The notes under the pieces were generated by a model. That model was not told the DNA's origin and ran no database searches. It saw only the letters and a program-made list of their open reading frames with translations. A stretch of DNA of 64,000 bases from contig JBJETB010000022.1 of NCBI GenBank assembly GCA_051883095.1, positions 10,522 through 74,521 of the forward strand. Direction: 5' to 3'. Within the stretch, counting starts at the first letter, position 1; each line of letters opens with the position of its first letter. Made by a program: the position numbers and the translations under genes. The DNA comes from SUG1106 sp051883095. GTDB lineage: Bacteria; Bacillota; Clostridia; Peptostreptococcales; Anaerovoracaceae. This document shows positions 58,001-64,000 of the stretch, in pieces.

Positions 58001-58810
58001 ATGACATCGAGAATAGGATTTAATACGGAACCATTTGATAACAAATCTGCAGAAGCCGAGTGCATCACGCCGATGGAACAGTTAATTCCAAGAAGGTCCG
58101 TGGTGCAGGTGTATTTTGCAGAACGCAATATGAAGCTAGCTTACTATAACGATCAATTTGATTTGAAGTGCGGAGACCTGGTATATGTAGACGGCAAACT
58201 TGAAGGAATGCTGGGCCGTGTTACTGAGGTGAGCTATAATTTTAAAATCAAAGTTTCTGATTATAAACGTGTAATCGCTCTGGTGGACACCAATGTCAAA
58301 GGACAGTTTTTTATGGCAGGAAGTCACTTCGTTTCATTCGACCGCAATGCGCTGCCGACGGCCCAAATAATAACCTGGTTCAAAGCGCCATCAGATGAAG
58401 AATTCGTAAGCGGAAGCGATGATACGGCTTTTCCTCTGGAAAATCTCAATGAAATGAATGTGAGCAATACCGCAGCAGAACGAGGTCACAAATATTACAT
58501 GGAAAACAAAGTCAGATACATATGCATCGACGGTACTCATGGATACGCCATAGTGGAAGGTAGCAAAGCGTACGAGGTAGAATTCCAATATACCAATGGC
58601 AAGATCAGCGGACTTACTTGTTCCTGCTTCTGCAGCGGCAGCTGTAAACATCAATTCGCCGCCATGCTACAGCTGCGCGAAACCCTGGAAATCATAGAAA
58701 AACAGTATGCCGAAGAATACTCGCGCACCGGATATTTTACAGCTGTACACAAGGGGACACTTTTTGCATTCGCTGTTGATGGAAAGGATAGGGGGAGTTT
58801 TGTATTATAA
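58001..58810 (+). CDS. SWIM zinc-finger protein
   Basis: 269 residues. The C-terminal part contains CSCFCSGSCKHQFA near residue 208, the CxCx(n)CxH pattern of SWIM fingers, after a GHKYYMENKVRYICID strand pair typical of SWIM contexts. The N-terminal ~120 residues (RSVVQVYFAERNMKLAYYNDQFDLKCGDLVYVDG) suggest a small beta-barrel. SWIM fingers bind DNA or proteins, often next to SNF2 helicases, but none is adjacent here. Confidence 0.78.
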   Translation: MTSRIGFNTEPFDNKSAEAECITPMEQLIPRRSVVQVYFAERNMKLAYYNDQFDLKCGDLVYVDGKLEGMLGRVTEVSYNFKIKVSDYKRVIALVDTNVKGQFFMAGSHFVSFDRNALPTAQIITWFKAPSDEEFVSGSDDTAFPLENLNEMNVSNTAAERGHKYYMENKVRYICIDGTHGYAIVEGSKAYEVEFQYTNGKISGLTCSCFCSGSCKHQFAAMLQLRETLEIIEKQYAEEYSRTGYFTAVHKGTLFAFAVDGKDRGSFVL

Positions 58811-58828
58811 TATAAGCAGGAGGTTATT

Positions 58829-59830
58829 ATGGACTACGATTATGAATACGGTGTTCTCGGAGAAAAGATGATTGAACTGTTTTCCAAAGGAGCACCGGAT
58901 TTTGCAGCTGCCGAAGAATTGATAAAGCAGGGAGTAGATCTTAACGCTGAAGGAAATGATGATGAAGAGAATATTCTTTCTGAAATTTTATGGGCTTACT
59001 GGATGTCAGCACATGAAAACATCTTAAGCGATGATTGTGAAACAAACCATAATCTGAATCCTTTCCTTGGCCCATCGATGTGTGAAATAATTCGTTTCTT
59101 CCTCGCCCACGGGTTTGATGTAACGAAGAACGACGGGCGTTATGGAGCACAATGTCTCTATGCATTAACATTGTCTACCTTCGATAGGTATATGATTGAT
59201 GCTACAAAGATTCTATTGGATGCCGGTGCAAAGAATCGTACCATTTCACTCACATCAACCGATATCTATGAAACCCCTTGGAGCGCTATTGCCAGTGAAG
59301 GAAGCTACCAAAGCACCTGTGAACACAATCATTCTTTGGGTAATATTTATGAAGCGATTTATCAGATTTACCAAGCCGTTGAGGATGGTAAACCATATAG
59401 CGGTATCGATTCATATGAAATGGCCGTGGGTAAAAAGATTCTGAAAGTATTGGCAGAAGGCAATGGAGAACAGCATGTTTTTTTCCAAATGGTTTTGCCG
59501 GGATTTCAGAAGGATAATTGTTACACCCAAACTCTCTATTTTGTCTATGATGGTGGTGTGTTAATTACTACCAACCGGGGTGATTTCTGGACAGATACCG
59601 TTCTGCCAAATATTGAACTAGTAGATGTTTCCGAGTATTTTAAGGGTGTTATTGGCAGCACGATTAAAGATTTTAAATTTGGTCATAAATCGGTTGTTAA
59701 GGGAAAGACTGAGTATGGGCAGCCAATAACAACGATTGAGTTTGACTCAGACAAAAAAGTCAGATTTTCCATCAATTTCGGGGAAGTTGAGGAAGAAGAT
59801 CTGGCGGCATATTTTGAATTAGTGTTATAG
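58829..59830 (+). CDS. Ankyrin-repeat-like hypothetical protein
   Basis: 333 residues. Segments such as AAEELIKQGVDLNAEGNDDEEN near residue 25, IIRFFLAHGFDVTKNDG near 85 and ATKILLDAGAKNRTIS near 125 follow the ankyrin pattern. The C-terminal ~150 residues are beta-rich (QHVFFQMVLPGFQKDN, TIEFDSDKKVRFSINFGE) and unassigned. AGGAGG lies upstream and a terminator follows. Eighteen bases separate it from the SWIM gene, so they may be one transcript. Confidence 0.65.
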   Translation: MDYDYEYGVLGEKMIELFSKGAPDFAAAEELIKQGVDLNAEGNDDEENILSEILWAYWMSAHENILSDDCETNHNLNPFLGPSMCEIIRFFLAHGFDVTKNDGRYGAQCLYALTLSTFDRYMIDATKILLDAGAKNRTISLTSTDIYETPWSAIASEGSYQSTCEHNHSLGNIYEAIYQIYQAVEDGKPYSGIDSYEMAVGKKILKVLAEGNGEQHVFFQMVLPGFQKDNCYTQTLYFVYDGGVLITTNRGDFWTDTVLPNIELVDVSEYFKGVIGSTIKDFKFGHKSVVKGKTEYGQPITTIEFDSDKKVRFSINFGEVEEEDLAAYFELVL

Positions 59831-59837
59831 ATATATT

Positions 59838-59887
59838 GAGGTATTCGCATTAACGGTAAATAACCGGTAGTGCGATACCTCTTTTTG
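59838..59887 (+). terminator. Terminator after the ankyrin-like gene
   Basis: GAGGTAT-CGCA and TGCGATACCTC arms, with an inner ACGGT/ACCGG pair, followed by TTTTTG. Confidence 0.75.
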
Positions 59888-59993
59888 TTTGGTGGGCGTA
59901 TAAGAATTACAGTAGTCCGTTTTATGGTACAGCGAGTGCTATAAAATAAAAGAACAAAGGGGAAAAGAGAAGAAAGACACTCGGGAGGACAAA

Positions 59994-60578
59994 ATGGAGT
60001 ACATCATATTAGACCTGGAATGGAATCAGCCGGTATCAAGAGGCAGAATGGTTAAAAGCCCTATAAGACTAAGCGGCGAGATAATTCAAATCGGCGCAGT
60101 AAAGGTAAACGAGAAGTTGGAGATTCTTGACACCTTCAACGTGGATATCAAGCCGGTATACTATAAAAAGATGAATAAAATGGTTTCAGACCTTACCGGG
60201 ATAAAGACAGATGACCTGCAGGAAGGTATTCCTTTTAGCGACGCCATAGAAAAATTCAGGCTGTGGTGCGATGGCGGAGCTTTTGTCACCTGGGGACCTT
60301 GCGACTACGAAATGCTTGAGGATAATATGTATATTCACAATGTGGATTCGTCGTGGCTTCCGGAAATGTACGATGCGCAGGAAATCTTTGACGACCAGGT
60401 AACAATGGAGGGAAGGCGGTTCGCCCTAAGCTATGCGATTTTTTATTTTAAAATCAAGCCTTTCGAGGCGCATAATGCCCTCAACGACACCCTTAACACT
60501 GTAAAAGTTCTGGAAAAGCTGGACTTCCTTAAGGGCATTGAGGAGCAAAGGGAATACTACTATGCGGATGTGGTGTAA
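59994..60578 (+). CDS. DEDDh-type 3'-5' exonuclease
   Basis: 194 residues. Exo I reads YIILDLEWNQ (D-x-E), Exo II is seen around FVTWGPCDYEML near 97-108, and Exo III is HNALNDTLNT near 160 (H-x4-D). These acidic and His residues bind the two catalytic metals. The family trims RNA or DNA 3' ends, as in the KapD/ERI-like group. CGGGAGG precedes the ATG. Confidence 0.88.
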   Translation: MEYIILDLEWNQPVSRGRMVKSPIRLSGEIIQIGAVKVNEKLEILDTFNVDIKPVYYKKMNKMVSDLTGIKTDDLQEGIPFSDAIEKFRLWCDGGAFVTWGPCDYEMLEDNMYIHNVDSSWLPEMYDAQEIFDDQVTMEGRRFALSYAIFYFKIKPFEAHNALNDTLNTVKVLEKLDFLKGIEEQREYYYADVV

Positions 60579-60698
60579 AGTAATATGGAACAATATGTGA
60601 TCTCATATAGAATTATTTCATTTCACATTGAAGACGGTTTGCAAAGATGGTATACTGTAGTCAAAGATAAAGTCAACTTTAACACAGGAGTACCCACC

Positions 60699-61691
60699 AT
60701 GCCAAAATCCTCAAATCAGAAATTGAAACTTATATACCTGGCTAAGCTCATGCAGGAAAAAACCGACGATGAGCACGGTCTTACCATGCCCGAAATCATC
60801 CACGAACTGGATCTTTGCGGCATAAAGGCGGAGCGAAAAAGCATCTATGATGATTTTGAAGCCCTCAGCACAATAGGAATGGACATCGAAAAAGAAACCT
60901 ATGGCGGCAAGACTTACTATTATCTCGCAAGCAGAGATTTTGAGCTGCCGGAACTTAAGCTTCTTGTGGATGCCGTACAAGGCTCTAAATTCATAACCCG
61001 CAAGAAGAGCGAGGCACTGATAAGGAAGATTGAAGGTCTTGCCAGCATATATGATGCCAAAAAGCTTGCCCGCAATGTCCATGTTGCAAACCGCATCAAG
61101 ACCATGAACGAGAGTATCTACTACACTGTGGACGATATACATAGCGCAATAAATGGAGACAGGCAGATTTCTTTCCAGTATTTCAAATGGAACGAGAAAT
61201 GTGAAAAGCAGCTCAAGCGTGATGGAAAGGTGTATAAAGTGAGCCCGTGGGCGCTGACATGGGACGACGAAAACTACTATCTTGTGGCTTTTGATGCAGA
61301 AGCGGGGATCATCAAGCATTACAGGGTTGACAAGATGCTTAAAATGGAGGTGCTGGATGAACGAAGAGAAGGCGCTGAGCATTTTAATAATTTTGACATG
61401 GCCCTTTACTCAAAGAAGACCTTTGGTATGTACAGCGGAAAGGACGAACACGTTACTCTTAGATGCAGGAATCAGATGGCAGATCCTATTATCGACCGCT
61501 TTGGGCAGGATGTGCTTATGCGCCCTGTTCCCGGGGAGGACTGCTTTGATGTAACCGTAAAGGTGGCGGTAAGCCCCCTTTTCCTGACATGGCTCATGAA
61601 CTTCGGCGGTGATATTAAGATTTTGGCGCCGGAACATGTAGCTGCTCAGCAGATTGAGCTTGCTAAAAAGATAATCGCCGCCTATGAATAA
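60699..61691 (+). CDS. WYL-domain transcriptional regulator
   Basis: 330 residues from the ATG at 60699 (AGGAGT upstream); a longer in-frame start at 60585 lacks one. The N-terminal winged helix (LKLIYLAKLMQEKTDDEHGLTMPEII) is followed by the WYL core: ISFQYFKWN near 155 and YKVSPWALTWDDENYYLVAFDAEAG near 180-205, then a C-terminal WCX region (PLFLTWLMNFGGDIKILAPEHV). WYL proteins sense nucleic acid or nucleotide ligands and often regulate DNA-damage or defence genes; the target here is unknown. Confidence 0.9.
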   Translation: MPKSSNQKLKLIYLAKLMQEKTDDEHGLTMPEIIHELDLCGIKAERKSIYDDFEALSTIGMDIEKETYGGKTYYYLASRDFELPELKLLVDAVQGSKFITRKKSEALIRKIEGLASIYDAKKLARNVHVANRIKTMNESIYYTVDDIHSAINGDRQISFQYFKWNEKCEKQLKRDGKVYKVSPWALTWDDENYYLVAFDAEAGIIKHYRVDKMLKMEVLDERREGAEHFNNFDMALYSKKTFGMYSGKDEHVTLRCRNQMADPIIDRFGQDVLMRPVPGEDCFDVTVKVAVSPLFLTWLMNFGGDIKILAPEHVAAQQIELAKKIIAAYE

Positions 61692-61702
61692 CCGCAAATA
61701 TT

Positions 61703-61727
61703 AAGCTGCCTTTATGAGGCGGCTTTT
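61703..61727 (+). terminator. Terminator after the WYL gene
   Basis: AAGCTGCC-TTTATGA-GGCGGCTT (one G-U pair) and a T-run. Confidence 0.85.
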
Positions 61728-61826
61728 TGTATAGTACTTGAAATGATGAACACGAGTGCACGTCTTATCGGACATTGTATATGTTAATATCTATATAACA
61801 AAGATAAAAAAGGAAAGGTGACCGTT

Positions 61827-62219
61827 ATGTTTTCAGCTTTATTATGTGCAGTTATTGCCCTGGGGTTCCCGTTTTTTTATGATGATTTAGCATATGAATT
61901 AGGAGACGGGGCAGCTATAATCATCGGATTAATTCTATATGGTGTAGCTATATATCTGGGAATCAGTTCTATGGATACACACCCTTCTGTAGAAAATAAA
62001 CCGACCAAAACGGCAGATAAAGCGTCCGCTGGAAGAAGTGTATCGCATTTTGATTATGATGACTCGGATAATTTCGGTGGATCATGGGACGACAGCAGGG
62101 AAGCCGGTGGCATGCCGAGAGACTTATCGCCTTTCAGCGATATAGATGACCCGTACGACCCCGCTGATATGGAGTGGGGATTATTCGATGATAGAGGTGG
62201 CGGAGATTTCTGGGATTGA
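61827..62219 (+). CDS. Hypothetical two-TM protein with acidic tail
   Basis: 130 residues from the ATG at 61827 (AGGAAAGG upstream; a GTG at 61818 is in the ribosome site). Residues 1-20 and 29-50 are hydrophobic; the remaining 80 are soluble and Asp/Gly-rich (FDYDDSDNFGGSWDDS, FDDRGGGDFWD). No domain recognised. The next small gene is also Asp-rich, so the two may work together. Confidence 0.6.
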   Translation: MFSALLCAVIALGFPFFYDDLAYELGDGAAIIIGLILYGVAIYLGISSMDTHPSVENKPTKTADKASAGRSVSHFDYDDSDNFGGSWDDSREAGGMPRDLSPFSDIDDPYDPADMEWGLFDDRGGGDFWD

Positions 62220-62317
62220 GAGCATATTTGCTAACTACCGCAGTACACTTTATTGGACAAGATATATGGTAAGATGTATTTACAAAAGAGGAAAGAACAA
62301 TCATTGGAGGAATAAAA

Positions 62318-62497
62318 ATGAGCGGATTATTTGGAGATATGTTTGATTTTGATCATGACGGCGAGATGGATTCCTTTGAAAGGGCTGCAGAGTTTAACTT
62401 TATGGAAGACCTTCTGGACGATGAAAGAAGTGAAAGAAGGAGAGAATTCAGCGATATCTTTGACGATGATGACGAAGACGACGATGATGATTTCTGA
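62318..62497 (+). CDS. Small acidic EF-hand-like protein
   Basis: 59 residues from the ATG at 62318 (TTGGAGG upstream). DFDHDGEMDSFE at residues 10-21 fits an EF-hand calcium loop exactly (D1, D3, D5, G6, hydrophobic 8, D9, E12); the end is a run of nine Asp/Glu residues before Phe. The gene is short but has a good ribosome site and its own terminator. Confidence 0.65.
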   Translation: MSGLFGDMFDFDHDGEMDSFERAAEFNFMEDLLDDERSERRREFSDIFDDDDEDDDDDF

Positions 62498-62510
62498 TTT
62501 GTCGTTTACA

Positions 62511-62534
62511 AAGCGACCTTTTTGCAGGTCGCTT
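62511..62534 (+). terminator. Terminator of the EF-hand-like gene
   Basis: AAGCGACCT and AGGTCGCTT form a perfect 9-bp stem with a 6-base loop. Confidence 0.8.
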
Positions 62535-62844
62535 ATGTTATTATAAGGGCGTAGGTATCCGAAGCTAATTGAGATTTATGCAAAAATGTCTCACCAAACC
62601 TGCAAACGTTGAAATTAAACTCGCCGTGAGACACAGGACTTGCAAGACTGCAGTAATAGATTTAAAATATTTCCACATATGGGCGCTAATTTGATTGCAA
62701 AATGCCGTTCTAGTATAATAGACCATATATCTGCGTCTTATATTGATTATTTTATGCGGGCTTCAGCGTTTCGTGGGACAAAAATGTATAAAAAGCAGTG
62801 TAGAGCAACCGCAAACAGAAAAAACCTGAAAGGAGAACAGAACT
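62535..62844. other. Geneless gap upstream of the ADP-ribosylglycohydrolase
   Basis: About 310 bases with an imperfect inverted repeat (TGTCTCAC near 62587 and GTGAGACA near 62625) and a TATAAT-like box (AGTATAATAG near 62712) that may start the next transcript; AAAGGAG lies before the ATG at 62845. No open frame worth calling. Confidence 0.4.
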
Positions 62845-63636
62845 ATGCTGGGAGCAATTATAGGAGATATCGTAGGAAGCATCTACGAATTTGACAACAT
62901 AAAGACCAAGGATTTTGAGCTGTTTGACAAGGGATGTTTCTTCACCGACGACACTGTTATGAGTGTGGCGGTGGCAGAAGCACTTCTTGATACAAAGCCC
63001 GTTGATAAGGAAAATGTAATCAAAAACAAGCTGGCAGCATCTATGAAGAAGTGGGGAAGAGAGTATCCATACGCAGGCTATGGCGGACGCTTCGCCGGAT
63101 GGCTCGCATCGGATAATACAGCACCTTATAACAGCTATGGCAACGGCTCCGCAATGAGAGTGGCCGCAGCGGGATGGCTTTATGACGATATGTTTACAAC
63201 CAGATATATGGCCAGACTGACTTCCGATGTAACCCATAACCACATAGAAGGCATTAAAGGCGCGGAAGCCGCTGCGGCAGCGATTTTCCTGGCAAGAAAC
63301 GGGGCATCGAAACAGGAGATAAGGGAATATATCGAAAAGGAATTCGGCTACGACCTTAACTTTACCTGTGATGAAATCAGACCGACATATTATTTCAACG
63401 AAACCTGCATGGATACAGTGCCCCAGGCTATAGTGGCTTTCCTGGACGGAGAAAGCTTTGAGGATGTAATCAGGACAGGAGTATCCATAGGTGGAGATAC
63501 GGATACTTTGTGTGCAATTGCAGGCTCAATTGCCGAAGCGTATTACGGTATTCCGGATGATATAGGTGGAACAGCGAAATCTTTTCTGACGGAAGACCTT
63601 CTCGAAGTGGTGGATAAGTTCTATAGAGAATTATAG
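62845..63636 (+). CDS. ADP-ribosylglycohydrolase (DraG-family)
   Basis: 263 residues. GAIIGDIVGSIYEFDN at the start, CFFTDDTVMSVAVAEALL near 33 and SIGGDTDTLCAIAGSIAEAYYG near 215-236 are the DraG motifs whose Asp/Thr residues bind the two magnesium ions. Such enzymes remove ADP-ribose from proteins or small molecules. Two ADP-ribosyltransferase-like DUF3990 genes occur in the window, but they are 7-14 kb away with their own partners, so a link is only a possibility. Confidence 0.9.
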   Translation: MLGAIIGDIVGSIYEFDNIKTKDFELFDKGCFFTDDTVMSVAVAEALLDTKPVDKENVIKNKLAASMKKWGREYPYAGYGGRFAGWLASDNTAPYNSYGNGSAMRVAAAGWLYDDMFTTRYMARLTSDVTHNHIEGIKGAEAAAAAIFLARNGASKQEIREYIEKEFGYDLNFTCDEIRPTYYFNETCMDTVPQAIVAFLDGESFEDVIRTGVSIGGDTDTLCAIAGSIAEAYYGIPDDIGGTAKSFLTEDLLEVVDKFYREL

Positions 63637-63669
63637 AATCTGATCTTTTCAAGCGGCCCGGTCGGTCGC

Positions 63670-63700
63670 TGTGGGCATTATCGAGTGGGAACAACTGAAA
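63670..63700 (+). repeat. Possible diverged guaA-end sequence
   Basis: GTGGGCATTATCGAGTGGGAACAA resembles GTGGGCACGATTGAGTGGGAATAA at the guaA end (about 19 of 24 bases) and would encode VGIIEWE. No GGAATTCC palindrome follows. It could be an old attachment scar or chance. Nothing else is recognised between 63637 and 63805. Confidence 0.3.
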
Positions 63701-63805
63701 ACGCTAGAACCCTTGTATCGGCATAAGATTGCATCATCTCCTTGAAAATACTTGCTGCATAACGAGTGTTAGGTATTGGCCATAGCGTCTTGCTATAATG
63801 ATTAT

Positions 63806-64000
63806 TTACAATGTTATCAATCGCATATACTGATTTTGCTCTCCGTTATACAACCTATGAGAAACGGAAATCACCGTTCTGTTTTGTGAAGCTGCCCGGA
63901 GGGCAGATAAGACCATTTCTTCTGTCTGAGAATCCAGGTTCGCGGTGATTTCATCCAGGAGCAGAATCCTGGGGTCCAGAACTATCGCCCGGGCGATGGC
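63806..64000 (-). CDS. ABC transporter ATP-binding domain, C-terminal part (cut by window edge)
   Basis: The minus-strand frame is open to the window end and shows the end of an ABC cassette: AIARAIVLDPRILLLDEITANLD (signature end, Walker B and D-loop) and VISVSHRL (H-loop). The protein stops only ~13 residues after SHRL, as in ABC exporters with a short C-terminus; truncation is also possible. Confidence 0.8.
   Translation of the reverse strand, partial: AIARAIVLDPRILLLDEITANLDSQTEEMVLSALRAASQNRTVISVSHRLYNGEQNQYMRLITL

Noticed and set aside
62146..62346. Open frame bridging the two small Asp-rich genes
   Set aside because: It overlaps both genes in another frame and lacks a ribosome site; the frame at 62318-62497 has a strong one.
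62845..63636. DarT-DarG-like toxin-antitoxin formed by the ADP-ribosylglycohydrolase and DUF3990
   Set aside because: The glycohydrolase is DraG-type, not a macrodomain DarG, and is separated by more than 7 kb from the nearest DUF3990 gene, which has its own XRE partner.
49620..63700. Extending the guaA island to the GuaA-like sequence at 63670
   Set aside because: The similarity is short, lacks the terminator palindrome, and the interval contains central-metabolism genes; treated as at most an old scar.

Overview
The window looks like chromosome from a strictly anaerobic, fermentative member of the Clostridia (Firmicutes). Supporting signs are a SpoIID-like protein, a class III fructose bisphosphatase, a four-subunit ferredoxin oxidoreductase, radical 2-hydroxyacyl-CoA dehydratase genes, strong AGGAGG ribosome sites and moderate to low GC. 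A gut Eubacteriales/Anaerovoracaceae-type host is plausible from gene content but cannot be proven here. No rRNA or CRISPR was seen; one tRNA (Arg-ACG) is present.

0-8.5 kb is mostly housekeeping: SpoIID-like end, fbp, tRNA-Arg, a GNAT acetyltransferase, a heavy-metal efflux unit (separate HMA chaperone, CPC-type P-ATPase, ArsR repressor, two matching operator palindromes), a small reverse operon (phosphoesterase, hotdog thioesterase, arsR) and a Fic protein with a broken active site. A repeat family built on ACAACAT/ATGTTGT lies on both sides of the tRNA.

8.5-32.6 kb is a large catabolic region that appears to be one sigma-54 regulon: divergent SDR and Old Yellow Enzyme genes; a long operon with a beta-keto acid cleavage enzyme (BKACE), a 2-hydroxyacyl-CoA dehydratase with activator, two 3-hydroxyacyl dehydrogenases, a crotonase, a thiolase, an OFA-type MFS carrier, a tripartite tricarboxylate transporter and an ASCH protein; then a PAS/AAA+/Fis activator, two further carriers and two CoA-transferases. 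Four good -24/-12 promoters and TTGCA-N3-TGCAA palindromes tie it together. The enzyme set suggests fermentation of a hydroxylated carboxylic acid by a route I do not recognise as a described pathway.

32.7-35.7 kb carries a ferredoxin-nitroreductase, azlCD and a guaA that encodes only the synthetase half of GMP synthetase. The 3' end of guaA is an integration site: the next ~13.8 kb (to 49.58 kb) is an accretion of modules separated by copies of the guaA end and its palindromic terminator. They are an integrative mobilizable element (xis, int, mobC, DUF6017, relaxase, AIPR-like cargo behind a structured leader RNA), an Abi module, and a module with AbiE, a frameshifted lipoprotein and DUF3990/DUF3791 genes.

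49.6-64 kb returns to chromosome-like content: MBL hydrolase, 2-oxoacid:ferredoxin oxidoreductase, a second DUF3990 gene with an XRE partner, several small hypothetical or decayed genes (SEC-C gene with a nonsense codon, HNH fragment), SWIM and ankyrin-like proteins, an exonuclease, a WYL regulator, an EF-hand-like acidic microprotein, an ADP-ribosylglycohydrolase and the end of an ABC exporter gene.
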